A DNA stretch of 64,000 nucleotides from Anodontia alba (GCA_964016985.1 OZ024823.1:30421216-30485215); one strand, 5' to 3'; positions 11,333-21,863 are shown, numbered from the stretch's first letter. Translations and numbers: made by a program. Notes: generated by a model not told the origin, from the sequence alone.

Positions 11333-11378
11333 CAAACACAATCATAGGATGCTATAGAATGGTTAAATGGAGGAAAAA

Positions 11379-11623
11379 TCGAGGGTTGAGCGCAAGACTA
11401 TAGTAACTCAAAAATATTTTTGAAACCCTTGTTTAGGGGCAACTTGGACCCCTTTGTAAACAATGCAAATTTAGGTGCCATTGCTCATACGAGCAATGGC
11501 ACCTAAATTTTCATTGTTTACAGAAAGAAATGTTGTACTCTTCATAACGCCTTCATGGTGAGGAGATTAGGTTTGGGGAAAAACAACCATCTGACTTACG
11601 CCAGTCTTGCGCTCAACCCTCGA
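11379..11623. mobile_element. MITE with TCGAGGGTTGAGCGCAAGAC ends
   Basis: Left end TCGAGGGTTGAGCGCAAGAC and right end GTCTTGCGCTCAACCCTCGA are exact 20-bp inverted repeats. The centre is a further palindrome, AAATTTAGGTGCCATTGCTC / GAGCAATGGCACCTAAATTT. Single copy here. Superfamily unknown. Confidence 0.88.
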
Positions 11624-11818
11624 AATGCAAGGATAAGACTTTGCACATGATGTGAATCTGCACATTTTGCACATATTCGAAGACACTGTCTTGCTTGAAT
11701 CAGCCCATGTTTCATTGGATTAAATCCAATTTTGGTTAGAAACATTTGAAAGTTTTAATGTATGTTTGAATGCAGCTAAAACAAACACCCCAAACATATT
11801 CTTCTGTTTATTATTCAG

Positions 11819-11909
11819 GTCAAGGCTTCACTGCAGGCAGTAGAAGAAGAAAGAGATGTTTTACAAAATAAATTCCAGATAGAGACAGATTCCAGGAAAG
11901 AAATGGAAG
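11819..11909 (+). CDS. MIA3: MIA3 exon g, coiled coil
   Basis: Residues 141-170 and one base of codon 171 (VKASLQAVEEERDVLQNKFQ and on). The acceptor is TTATTCAG and the donor AAG|GTAAGC. Phase 0 in, phase 1 out. A satellite-bearing element starts 78 bp downstream. Confidence 0.9.
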
Positions 11910-11987
11910 GTAAGCATGACTTACAGCTAGATATTTTCAAGGCAGTTCTAATAAATACAAGCATTCAGTTTTGTTCTAAGGATTATT

Positions 11988-14900
11988 AGCTCACCTGAGC
12001 ACGAAGTGCTCATGGTGAGCTGTTGTGATCAGTCAATGTGCGTCGTCCGTCGTCCGCCATCAACAATTGCTTTAAAAGCCTACTCCTTCTACAACCCTGG
12101 GCCACTTGGCTCGATACTTGGTAGGAAGCATCAGGGTGACCTGTAGATAAAAATTGCCAAAATCGTGCTGTTTGGAAATCCAAGATGGCCGCCTTCTTGA
12201 AAATCTATTTTTCGCTTCTTCTCCTGAACTGAAAGGCCAATTGACTCCAAACTTGCTAGGAAGTATCGGGGTGACTTGTAGATCAAAAATAGCTAAAATC
12301 ATGCCGATTGGAAATCCAAGATGGCTGCCATGGCCGCCATCATGTAAATCCTTTTTTCGCTTCTTCTCCTGAACCGAAAGGCCAACTGACTCCAAACTTG
12401 CTAGGAAGCATCGGGGTGACTTGTAGATCAAAAATAGCTACAATCATGCCATCAAAAATCCAAGATGGCCGCCATGGCCGCCATCTTGAAAATCTATTTT
12501 CACTTCTTCTCCTGAACCGAAAGTCCAATTGACTCCAAACTTGCTAGGAAGCATTGGGGTGACTTGTAGATCAAAAATAGCTAAAATAGTGCCGATTGGA
12601 AATCCAAGATGGCCGCCATGGCAGCCATCTTGAAAATCTAGTTTTTGCTTCTTTTCCTGAACCAAAAGGCCAATTGACTCCAAACTTGCTAGGAAGCATT
12701 GGGGTGATTTGTAGATAAAAAATAGCTAAAATCATGCCGATCAGAAATCCAGGATGGCGCAATGGCAGCCATCTTGAAAATCTATTTTTCGCTTCTTCTC
12801 CTGAACCCAAAAGCCAGTTGACTCCAACCAGGTAGGAAGCATTGGGGTGACTTGTAGATCAAAAATTGCAAAAAAAATTGTGCCGATCGGAAATCCAAGA
12901 TGGCCGCCATGGCAGCCATCTTGAAAATCTATTTTTCGCTTCTTCTCCCGAACCAAAAGGCCAATAGACTCCAAACTTGCTAGGAAGCATTGGGTTGACT
13001 TGTAGATCAAAAATAGCTAAAATCGTGCCGATTGGAAATCCAAGATGGCTATGGCAGCCATCTTGAAAATCTATTTTTTGCTTCTTTTCCTGAACCGAAA
13101 GGCCAATTGACTCCAAACTTGCTAGGAAGCATCGGGGTGACTTATAGATCAAAAATAGCTAAAATCATGCCGATTGGAAATCCAAGATGGCCGCCATGGC
13201 AACCATCTTGAAAATCTATTTTTCGCTTCGACTCCAAATTGACTCCAAACTTGCTAGGAAGCATCGGGGTGACTTATAGATCAAAAATAGCTAAAATCAT
13301 GCCGATCGGAAATTCAAGATGGCCGCCATGGCAGCCATCTTGAAAATCTATTTTTCGCTTCTTCTCCTGAACCCAAAAGCCAATTGACTCCAAACCTGGT
13401 AGGAAGCATTGGGGTGACTTCTAGATCAAAAACAGCTAAAATTGTTCCGATCGGAAATCCAAGATGGCTATGGCAGCCATCTTGAAAATCTAGTTTTTGC
13501 TTCTTCTCCTGAACCGAAAGGCCAATTGACTCCAAACTTGCTAGGAAGCATAGGTGTGACATGTAGATCAAAAATAGCTAAAATTGTGCTGATCCTAAAT
13601 CCAAGATGGCCGCCATGGCGGCCATCTTGAAAATCTATTTTTTGCTTCTTCTCCTAACCCCAAATGCCAATTGACTTGAAACTTGGTAGGAAGCATTGGG
13701 GTGACTTCTAGATAAAAAATAGCTAAAATTGTTCCGATCGGAAATCCAAGATGGCTGCCATGGCAGCCATCTTGAAAATCTAGTGTTTGCTTCTTCTCCT
13801 GAACCGAAAGGCCAATTGACTCCAAACCTGCTAGGAAGCATAGGTGTGACATGTAGATCAAAAATAGCTAAAATTGTGCCGATCCTAAATCCAAGATGGC
13901 CACCATCGCGGCCATCTTGAAAATCTATTTTTCGCTTCTTCTCCTAACCCCGAATGCCAATTGACTCGAAACTTGGTAGGAAGCATCGGGGTGACTTGTA
14001 GATCAAAAGAAGCTAAAATCGTTCCAGTCGGAAATCCAAGATGGCCGCCATGGTCGCCATCTTGAAAATCTATTTTTCTCTTCTTCTCCTGAGCCGAAAA
14101 GCCAATTGACTTTGAACTAGGTAGGAAGCATCGGGGTGACTTATAGATTGACATTGGCTAAAATCATTCCGATTAGAAATTCAAGATGGCAGCCATCTTG
14201 AAAATCTGTTTTTCACTTCTTCTCCTGAACCAAAAGGCTTATTGACTTTAAACTAGGTAGGAAGCATCAGGGTGACGAGTAGATCAAATATAGCTAAAAT
14301 CATCCCTATCAGAAATCCAAGATGGCCACCATGACTGCCGTCTTGAATATCTATTTTTCGCTTCTTCTCCTGAACTGAAAGGCCATTTGATTCGAAACTT
14401 GGTAGGAAGCATTTGGGTGACTTTTAGATCTAAAATAGCTTAAATTGTTTGGATCGGAAATCCAAGATGGCCATCATGGCGGCCATCTTGAAACTCTTTT
14501 TTTCGCTTATTTTCCTGAACCAAATGGCCAGTTGATTTGAAAATTGGTGGGAAGGATTGGGATGACTTGTAGATATAAAAATAGCTAAAATCGTTCCAAT
14601 GGGAAATCCAAGATGGTGGCCATCTTGAAAATTTATTTTTCCCTTCTTCTTCTGAACTGAAAGGCCAATTGACTCGAAACTTGATAGGAAGCATCGGGGT
14701 GACTTGTAGATGAAAAATAGCTCAAATCGTTGCGATAAGGAATCCCAAATTGTGGCTATAGTGGCCATCTTGAAAATCTTGTTTTGAACTTTTTCTCCTG
14801 AACCGAATCAAAGTTCATTGAAAGTATCGAGGTGACTTGTAGATCAACAGTAGCTAAAATCATTCTGATTGGAAATCCAAGATGGCTGCCATCTTGTTTA

Positions 14901-15208
14901 TGTTTATTATATTTCCCTGTGCTGTTTACATGTATAAAATCATGATTCTTCAGAAACCAATTAGCCTATTGCCTCCAAATTTCACATTGATCCTACTGTT
15001 GAAATGTAATTGAGAGTTTGCTCAAATGATCATGCTCCATTGACTGTCATGCCATATATAATATTCTTCTTCAAAATTAAGAACTGCTTAAAGGTTGATC
15101 TTTTCATAGGCTGCGATGACAGGACTGGAAAAATGTTGCATAACATCTGCATATCTGCAGTGGTTATGTCACTCAGGTGAGCGACCCGTGGCCCGTGGGC
15201 CTCTTGTT
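11988..15208. repeat. Satellite-bearing element, ~142-bp minisatellite, ~19 units
   Basis: The left end AGCTCACCTGAGC is inverted near the right end as CACTCAGGTGAGCG, followed by GGGCCTCTTGTT. Between them are about 19 tandem units of about 142 bp, each with GGAAATCCAAGATGG, CATCTTGAAAATCTATTTTT, CGCTTCTTCTCCTGAACCGA and GGTGACTTGTAGATC. Units from about 12180 to 13900 are tight; later ones diverge. Both strands show many overlapping open frames because the unit lacks stops in some frames and its length is often not a multiple of three. They are not genes. It fills the intron between MIA3 exons g and h. Confidence 0.92.
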
Positions 15209-15574
15209 AATTTATTGTCTTATGTTCATTTTTCTTAAACAGAAGGCTAGATCATGTTACATAGTACTTTCTTGCATTTCTATACTATAGACAGGTAAAT
15301 GAAAGTCACTTTTTGCCAAGCTTTTAAACAGGTTGTGAAACAAGTGACCTGTGATCTTGTAGTACATAGTTTTTGTCATGGCCATTTTGAATGTGTAGTC
15401 ATTCCAAGGGGAGCCAATTGGGAGTCAAAACAGTTTTGACAGAATTGCATCCCCTGAAAGGGTATCCATTTCCCTAAATGGAAGCTTGCATGCCATGATG
15501 CCTCCTTTGCTAAATTGTAAAATTTTAGGCTGAATTTTACTTTATGATAAAAAGATTGTATTTATTTTCTTCAG

Positions 15575-15713
15575 ATCAAATGGAAGAAATTAAACGCAAG
15601 ATGGAATCCCACCAGGCAGATAAGATGAAGGCAGAGAGACAGTGTCAAGAGGCACAGACTAAACTAGAGGTGCTATCTAAATACTTCAAGGAGAAAGAGG
15701 CAGAATTAACTAG
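15575..15713 (+). CDS. MIA3: MIA3 exon h, coiled coil
   Basis: Completes Asp171, adds residues 172-216 and two bases of Arg217. It includes ERQCQEAQTKLEVLSKYFKE, which parallels the family segment ending in a YFKE/LYQE-type motif before KEAEL. The acceptor is TTTCTTCAG and the donor TAG|GTATGT. Phase 1 in, phase 2 out. Confidence 0.92.
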
Positions 15714-15879
15714 GTATGTTGGCCTACTTTCAGCTGGATACTTCTAGTATTGGAGAATATATAAGCTTGGTTCTTGCCAATGCAGCGCTTGTGCAGTAAT
15801 ACTTACATATATTTCACACATTATAAAAAGAAATGATGTGAAATAGGATAAACAGCTCTTAGGTCATATGCATTTAGTG

Positions 15880-16025
15880 AGGATTCAGGTCTTACTGCAC
15901 AATTGTGCAGTCTGGTAAGGTTGTGTTTTGCCTAATTACAGAATCAGTGAATACAGAAGACAAAAGAGAAGTTCCTGATCAGACTGCATAGATCTATAGG
16001 CTGATCTGGGCCTTTGCTGTTTGCA
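15880..16025. repeat. Two adjacent degenerate hairpins
   Basis: CAGGTCTTACTGCACAATTG and GTGCAGTCTGGTAAGG, then GTTCCTGATCAGACTGCATA and ATAGGCTGATCTGGGCCTTT. Both belong loosely to the GGCCCTGATCAGACTG hairpin type. Confidence 0.5.
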
Positions 16026-16152
16026 TAGAACATGAGAATGTTTTTCACACATTGTATGTCAAATATATTAGCATCATCATAACATTTTGTCTTCTCTGGT
16101 ATTTTGGTCAAGGCATTTATAATCTATCTAGACAGTCTTTGAAACTTGTAGG

Positions 16153-16400
16153 TTTAAAGGGGAATTGATATGCTTTCAAGGAAGGTAACCTGTCAAAGTG
16201 TTTTGCCTCCCTTCAGGAAAAGGGTCTACACTAAAAGAAAAGAATTGGCTCCCATTGGGAGCAAAATCTTTCCTTTTAGAGTAGACCCCTTTTCAGAATG
16301 AGCTTGGGCAGGAATGCAAACAGGAAGTCAGTAAAGTTGTTTCCCTTGTACATAATGGTCAAAACTCTACCAAGTGTATCCACTCCTCTTAAAAAGCAAA
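16153..16400. mobile_element. Palindromic MITE, 'AAGAATTTGCTCC' family
   Basis: AAAGGGGAATTGATATGCTT start; the centre is AAGAATTGGCTCCCATTGG / GAGCAAAATCTTTCC with TTTTAGAGTAGACCCCTTTT. The end is AAGTGTATCCACTCCTCTTA. The outer ends are roughly complementary. Confidence 0.7.
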
Positions 16401-16413
16401 CAGCACGTAACCT

Positions 16414-16651
16414 GGGCCCAGTTGTTCAAAGCTAACGACATCATTAGTTAACGATTCGTTAAAATTTATATCGAGTGATACGCAAATGTGCTGAAATTTT
16501 TTGCTGAAAAAATGTGAGTAGCTAGTGCAAAAGCTACTCACATTTTTTCAGCAAAAAATTTCAGAATATTGTGTATTGAATCCGCTAAAACAGTTAACGA
16601 AATGACCCTTAACGAGTTCGTTAAGCTAACGATGCTTTGAACAACAGGGCC
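16414..16651. mobile_element. Fold-back MITE, GGGCCCAGTTGTTC family, copy 2
   Basis: Same architecture as the copy at 9013, with GAGTAGCTAGTGCAAAAGC at the tip, where the left arm has lost a few bases. Inserted between a MITE and a possible minus-strand exon. Confidence 0.92.
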
Positions 16652-16723
16652 TAGATACATAGCACACACAGCATGGTTTTACACGTACATATATGCCAGA
16701 AACAGGTTTCTTCATGATGTGAC

Positions 16724-16987
16724 TCATATGACTATTTCCTGTATAGTGACATGTTCATTTAGAACTGTTTGATAACCTGCAAACGAAAGACTAAAATAAT
16801 CCTGAATACCAAGGTGTACTGCAGTGTCAATTAGATTTCTAAGCGCTGTTTGAATAACCTTCTTTTGGGCTGTCTTGGTAGCGTAACTGTCAAAGATGAC
16901 GGGCATTGCAGTGCTAGACGATGTTGCTGCATTGGTCAAAGCTTGTATGATTTGGGTTTCAGCCCCGGCAAAAGCATAAAGACAGAT
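16724..16987 (-). CDS. Possible terminal exon of unidentified gene, inside MIA3 intron
   Basis: On the minus strand a TTTCTAACAG acceptor-like site is followed by 87 open codons and TGA. They read ICLYAFAGAETQIIQALTNA, then SYATKTAQKKVIQTALRNLI and an end of EHVTIQEIVI. Composition is protein-like and not repeat-derived, and it is bounded by a stop immediately upstream of the acceptor. I do not recognise a family. It could be an exon of an antisense nested gene, a retropseudogene fragment or a chance frame. No promoter or partner exon is visible. Confidence 0.35.
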   Translation of the reverse strand: MCLYAFAGAETQIIQALTNAATSSSTAMPVIFDSYATKTAQKKVIQTALRNLIDTAVHLGIQDYFSLSFAGYQTVLNEHVTIQEIVI

Positions 16988-17316
16988 CTGTTAGAAATAT
17001 AGCTCTGGTCAAGCAAAAAGAATTACAAAGCATTTGCAAAGATCCAAATAAAGTGCTTTCTCTCAGCCAATGGACAGTCAACTTTCATTGTCTCAAACTC
17101 TAAGGGACAAGAATGTTTGGTTTGAGAAAACTGTAGTTTGAGATAAAAGGAGTCAAAATGTAAGGAACATATTATAAACTTAAGCACTGTTGGCCATTAT
17201 TTAGTTTACCATAAGCAGGTTAGAGTTATTAGTGTTTGTGATAAGGAGAGTCAGCCGTATCAATGTTCTTTTTTCTCTACTAAAATATATGATTGTGCTA
17301 TTCATTAGAATCTCTG

Positions 17317-17425
17317 CCCAGTCAGCATTCTACGTAAATCTATATCGGGCCGTCATCGGCCCGTCAGGGTAGCTGACGGGCCGATGACGGCCCGATGTAG
17401 ATTTACGTAGAATGCTAGCTGGGTG
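17317..17425. mobile_element. GC-rich perfect hairpin with AGCATTCTACGTAAATCTA arms
   Basis: GCATTCTACGTAAATCTATA to CCGTCAG is exactly inverted downstream except for one or two bases, with a loop of about 5 bp. The stem is over 40 bp and includes CGGGCCGTCATCGGCCCGTC, far more GC-rich than its surroundings. Flanks GCCCAGTCAGC and GCTAGCTGGGT extend the symmetry. Probably a single small MITE. Confidence 0.8.
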
Positions 17426-17469
17426 GGGAGTGAAGAATCCCTGGGGAGTGAAGAATCCCTGGGGAGTGA
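17424..17469 (+). repeat. 18-bp tandem repeat, ~2.5 copies
   Basis: TGGGGAGTGAAGAATCCC repeats directly after the GC-rich hairpin. Confidence 0.85.
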
Positions 17470-17713
17470 CTTCTAATGAGCACCCACAAAAAATGTTTTT
17501 GTGGAGAAATAAGACAAATATTTGTCTGGATACCCCTTGTATTTAGACCTCAGTTACTTCTTACCATACACATTGTAAAATTTGTAAAAGTGGTTTGAAA
17601 ATTGCTAACATTGTAAACGTAGATCAAACTGCAGTTTGAGCTTGGTCTCTCAAGTATGTGTGTCCAAATATTTAGGATAAATATGGTAATAAATGATACA
17701 TGTTTTTCCTCAG

Positions 17714-17815
17714 ACAACTAGGTGAACAAGAGGTACTTAAAAATCAGAACATCTCCAAGTTGGAATCCTCAGGGTCAATGACAAAACAGCTAGAACAAGA
17801 GAACGAAACATACAG
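17714..17815 (+). CDS. MIA3: MIA3 exon i, coiled coil
   Basis: Completes Arg217 and adds residues 218-250 plus two bases of Arg251 (QLGEQEVLKNQNISKLESSG, then a KQLEQENETY end). The acceptor is TTCCTCAG and the donor CAG|GTATGT. Phase 2 in, phase 2 out. Confidence 0.9.
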
Positions 17816-18200
17816 GTATGTGTTAATTACATTGTATGCCCCTAACTTCAAAGAAGTTGGAGAGGTATTCTGTATTGTGTTTGGGTTGTTCATCCGACTG
17901 GCCATTCATCTGGACATCCCTTTGTCTCTCCCTCCATCCATTTGTCATGCTTTTCTTGTGAGCAAGATATCTTAATAGCTATTTCAGTTTGGGCCTTGAA
18001 ACTTTGTGAGCTTACTGGGGCTAGGAATCTGCATTTTCCACCTACACAATCTGAAAAGAATCTACAAATGTTGTATACATACAATATTTCAATAGACTTC
18101 TTTCATTCATCTTTAAATCATTCTGTATACTGGGTGTTGACAATTTTTAGAGGCTTTCATTAAATATTTGTGTGCAAATCCATAAGATGACAAATAGATA

Positions 18201-18567
18201 TACAATCAAACTTCAATGGCTCGAACATCTTTGGGACCATGGAAATTTGTTCGAGACATGGGTAGTTCTAGCCACTAAGGGTTTATCATAGCGCAAGGTA
18301 GGAAGGCAAATGAGAATAATCTAAGAATGTCTTTTCCATCTTCTATAAAATAATGGTATGTTGAGTGTACTCATTAGAATCACCTCAGTGAGGTGATTCT
18401 AATGAGTACACACAACATACATTTTCACGATAAAATAAGAAAATTTCCCTTAAAATCCCAAAATTTTTTTCTTGAGATATTGGAAGAATTTCCCAGGGAC
18501 AAAAAAGAGTTTGTATCATCCAAGGTAAACTAGCCGTCCATGTTCCAGCCATCGAGGTTATACTGTA
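18201..18567. mobile_element. Pogo-like MITE, 'CAATGGCTCGAAC' family, copy 1
   Basis: Left end TACAATCAAACTTCAATGGC and right end GCCATCGAGGTTATACTGTA are degenerate inverted repeats with TA at both borders. The centre is a tight palindrome, TACTCATTAGAATCACCTCA / TGAGGTGATTCTAATGAGTA. TA duplications and CAGT/ACTG ends suit the pogo/Tigger group of Tc1-mariner; this assignment is inferred. Other copies: 23183-23545, 34388-34752, 47075-47420. Confidence 0.75.
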
Positions 18568-18919
18568 TTTTTTCACTTTTGAATCTTAGAAAATAGTTTG
18601 ACATTTCATCTGCAAAATAAAAGAAAAAAAAAAAAACGTGCTTCAAAATGTCGCTGGAGCAATTCCAATGAGTACCCACAAGATATGTGCAGTGAGGTTT
18701 TCAAGTTATGTTTTGGTGCAGAGATAAAACTTGTATCTTCTGATTACGTACTTTATCGGTACTTGTATGTATATGTGAGTACTACAAGATAACATGCTGT
18801 ATCAAGAAGAAAGAAACCTTAGAGAATCATTTTCAGTTATTTAATATTCAAATTAATTCATAGCTTTAGGTAAGGGGTGGTATCCACAGAATGTTCTCTT
18901 AGTTACTTATTTCTCCATG

Positions 18920-19025
18920 GAAACATATGTCATGGGTACTCATTAGAAGTGCCTCAGTGAGGCACTTCTAATGAGAACCCACAGCATATGTTTTCGTAAA
19001 GAAATTAGAAAAATATCTACTTTTT
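18920..19025. mobile_element. Palindromic MITE, 'GGGTACTCATTAGAAGTGCC' family
   Basis: GGTACTCATTAGAAGTGCCT and AGGCACTTCTAATGAG pair with outer arms TTTCTCCATGGAAACATATG and CATATGTTTTCGTAAAGAAA. Relatives: 29515-29700, 30425-30620, 36720-36815, 40330-40450, 41080-41215, 43715-44070, 54945-55040, 55420-55530, 61440-61580, 62280-62400. Confidence 0.8.
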
Positions 19026-19297
19026 GGTATATGTCCGGAGCTTTGTAATTAAATTTGCTCAGATAATTAGTTATGTGAACATTCACGGCCTGGGTCAGGC
19101 ATTCTGTCAGTGCTATCAGATCATGCCCTTCACTGTCACATGATAGAAGCCTGGCTGCTTAAGGCACAAGATACACAAGATAGATTGTTTGCCGTTTTTG
19201 ACAAAGGAAACAAATTTTGTTACTTCCTGTTTGCTTTCTTATACACTAAGGCACTTCTGAAATTGGCCTATCCTAAAAGGAATGAATTTGCTTCCCA

Positions 19298-19556
19298 CAG
19301 GAGGTCGTGGGTTTGATCTTCACCGGATACGGCAACATTCTTTCATGGAGATTGATCATGAAGTATTTTCTATGGTCATTTTCTTCTTTGGCTGAGTCAA
19401 GAAATGCAGTTGTCAGTTTCTGGTGAAGGTGTGTGCACAGGTATTGGTTAATCGCTTAGAGGACTAAGCCAATCCAATTAAAGTGTAGTTAGGTAAACTG
19501 ACCGGCTCGGCACAACCTTAATAGTTTTTACTGGGCCGTTAAACTCCAAACCAACC
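19298..19556 (+). mobile_element. SINE (GCCGGCCTCGGTGGCTC family), 5'-truncated
   Basis: Starts within the tRNA-like head at AGGAGGTCGTGGGTTTGATC. It then has GGCAACATTCTTTCATGGAG, CAGTTGTCAGTTTCTGGTGA and the tail GTTAGGTAAACTGACCGGCT. Abuts the next SINE fragment. Confidence 0.75.
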
Positions 19557-19805
19557 CAAGATCCAGTGGTCACATGTTCAAATCCCAGCTTGGCCATGTA
19601 ATTTTTGTGAAGAACGATCATGAAATCATTTCTACAGTAATTCTTCCCATTTTTCTGATTCAAGAAGGACAGTTGTGAAAACATACACAAAGTACTGGTT
19701 TACTGCTTAGATGACTAAGCCTTCCCAGAAAAAGTGTGAATAAGAACTATCCGGTTCAACATGAGTTTAACTGTGTTGACTGGGCTGTAAAACTTTAACT
19801 CAGAT
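19557..19805 (+). mobile_element. SINE fragment of the same family, diverged
   Basis: GATCCAGTGGTCACATGTTC to AAGAACGATCATGAAATCAT and a 3' part with AACTGTGTTGACTGGGCTGT. More diverged than the copy at 20890. Confidence 0.65.
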
Positions 19806-19983
19806 CAAATCAAATTTTCAAAAGGGAGGCAAAATAGTTTTGTTAAAAGTTGCTTCCCTTTGAAACTGTATCCTTTACCCTCAGTATGCACTGACATAAA
19901 GCGAAGTCCCCTGACTTTGCAAGCTGATCTGGATCATGGCTATTTGCATACTTTTTCAGATGTTTTTAGTCTTTTACATTTGA

Positions 19984-20292
19984 GCCGGCCTCGGTGGCTC
20001 ATTTGGATGCGCTGTCCGACTGGAGACCAGGAGGTCATGAGTTTAACCCCCGCTGAGGTTGGCAACATTCTTTCCTGGCGATTGATCGTGAAATATTTTC
20101 TACGGTCATTCTCTCCCTTCCGCTGATTCAAGAAGGGCAGTTGTCAGTTTCTGGCGAAAGAATGTGCACAATACTGGTTAACTGCTTAGAGGACTAAGCC
20201 TGCCCAGTAAATGTGTGGTTAGGTAAACTGACTGCGCTCAACATGACTCTATTGGGTTGACTGGGCAGTAAAACCGCAACACAAACAAAAAA
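19984..20292 (+). mobile_element. SINE, GCCGGCCTCGGTGGCTC family, near full length
   Basis: tRNA-like head with A-box-like TGGCTCATTTGG and B-box-like GAGTTTAACCC. The body has GGCAACATTCTTTCCTGGCG and ATTCAAGAAGGGCAGTTGTC. The tail ends GTAAAACCGCAACACAAAC. About 310 bp, and the B box has drifted. Confidence 0.85.
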
Positions 20293-20355
20293 TACGTTTG
20301 CATGCTTCTCTTTTAATGTTCTTTATTAGTCTTTTATATTGTGGATTTATTACAG

Positions 20356-20416
20356 GCGACAAATAGATGATCTTAACACAGAAATAACAAAAGCGGAGAG
20401 AGACTTCAGATCACAG
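20356..20416 (+). CDS. MIA3: MIA3 exon j, coiled coil
   Basis: Completes Arg251 and adds RQIDDLNTEITKAERDFRSQ (252-271). This aligns with the family's 'YKRRIEEMEDEL...' to 'ERSF' region by recall. The acceptor is TTATTACAG and the donor CAG|GTAAGG. Phase 2 in, phase 0 out. Confidence 0.93.
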
Positions 20417-20492
20417 GTAAGGAACTGATAAATTCCATGCCATGACAGAAGTGGTCTTGTCAGAGGACTAAATGAGGAGTACTGTATTTACC

Positions 20493-20690
20493 CTAAGTAT
20501 TCAGACACCTCAACTCCTTACCATGTTTGTCCAAAAAATTTGCAGTGATCTGTTCTACTTCTTGTTGATGTAGTTTGACATATTGCTGGACAAGTGGCAA
20601 ACAATGTAGACCCTGATCAGATGCCACATTCTGTGGCATCTGATCTGGTTATACTATGTTTGCTCAGGCCTGTCTGTCCCAGTACTTAGG
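20493..20690. mobile_element. Hairpin MITE, GATGCCACA-tip type
   Basis: The outer left arm is TACCCTAAGTATTCAGACAC. The centre AGACCCTGATCAGATGCCAC / GTGGCATCTGATCTGG pairs. The right arm contains AGGCCTGTCTGTCCCAGTAC TTAGG, so its outer orientation is reversed or rearranged relative to 46215-46432. Confidence 0.7.
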
Positions 20691-20875
20691 TTATTATTTT
20701 ATTTGGGATAGTTTTTTTTTTCTTTATAGAGATAATAAATATACAATGTAGGTTATTTGTTGGAACTGCATCACTTGCCTTGCTGATGCAATTCTAATAA
20801 GTACCCAAAAGCATGATTTTTTTTATGGAGAACTGGAGAAAATTATCCCAAAATAATTATCAAATATTTGTCAGG

Positions 20876-21210
20876 GACAAGTCCTCTTTGCCGGCCTCGG
20901 TGGCTCAGTTGGATGCGCCGTCCGACTGGAGACCAGGAGGTCGCGGGTTCAACCCCCGCCAAGGTCGGCAACATTCTTTCGTGGAGATTGATCATGAAAT
21001 ATTTTCTACTGTCATTCTCTCCCTTCCGCTGATTCAAGAAGGGCAGTTGTCAGTTTCTGGCGAAAGAATGTGCACAATACTGGTTAACTGCTTAGAGGAC
21101 TTAGCCTGCCCAGTAAACGTGTGGTTAGGTAAACTGACCGCGCTCGACATGACCTCATTGGGTTGACTGGGCCGTAAAACCTCAACACAAACAAACAAGA
21201 CAAGTCCTCT
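20876..21210 (+). mobile_element. Full-length SINE with 12-bp target duplication
   Basis: GACAAGTCCTCT at 20876-20887 and again at 21199-21210 flanks the element (20890-21198). The head has A box TGGCTCAGTTGG and B box GGTTCAACCCC. The 3' end is CTCAACACAAACAAACAA. A clear retroposed insertion and the cleanest reference copy of this family here. Confidence 0.95.
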
Positions 21211-21284
21211 GATATTGTCCTTTATACAAAGCAAGTAAAAGCAAGGTCAGTTCATGCTTCTGCAGTTGACTTTGCTTTAATACA

Positions 21285-21425
21285 GAAATGAATTTTATTT
21301 TGACGGATTTTATCAATGTGTAAATGCCAGTGAATCACAAACTGAATAAACCCCAAAGGGCTTTATGCTAAGTTTATGAGGGATTCACATTGATAAAATC
21401 CACAAAATAAAATTCATTTCTTTTA
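21285..21425. mobile_element. Palindromic MITE, 'AAATGAATTTTATTTTG' family
   Basis: AGAAATGAATTTTATTTTGA and CAAAATAAAATTCATTTCTT pair, enclosing GTGAATCACAAACTGAATAA and GTTTATGAGGGATTCACA. A second copy, more diverged, is at 43060-43200. Confidence 0.8.
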
Positions 21426-21471
21426 ATCCAACTAACCCATATTCACATTGAAAGTATAAAATAAGAAATCT

Positions 21472-21716
21472 TGGCCCAGTTGTCCAAAACTAACGATGTC
21501 GTTAGTAAACATATCATTAAATCTTTGATCATCAAATATGGCATATACGCTAATATTTTTGCTGAAAAAATGTGAGAAGCTTTTGCATTTGCAAAAGTTA
21601 CTCACATTTTTTTCAGCAAAAATACCTGTGAATTAGATATTGTACTTATTAGAACAGTTCACATTTTGACCACTAATGAGTTTGTTAAGCTAACAATGCT
21701 TTGAACAACTGGGCCC
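21472..21716. mobile_element. Fold-back MITE, GGGCCCAGTTGTTC family, copy 3 (divergent)
   Basis: Shares both ends and the CTGAAAAAATGTGAGAAGCT hairpin, but has AATATGGCATATACGCTAAT and ACCTGTGAATTAGATATTGT in the arms instead of the common sequence. The copy at 61026-61257 shares these variants, so they form a subfamily. Confidence 0.88.
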
Positions 21717-21863
21717 TGCATGAAGAAAATAGTTCTGAGATTCCTGCTCAGTGTATTTATCAAAGTATAAAAGCAGTTTTCAAAATACCTATAGCCAATT
21801 AGATTGGGCTAAATAAGTGTAAGTCTGTTGAGTTGGAATTATAAGAGAGTTATCAGATACCAT

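Noticed and set aside
12072..14768. Many overlapping open frames on both strands (60-119 codons)
   Set aside because: All are by-products of the ~142-bp minisatellite; the same peptide recurs in shifted frames on both strands.
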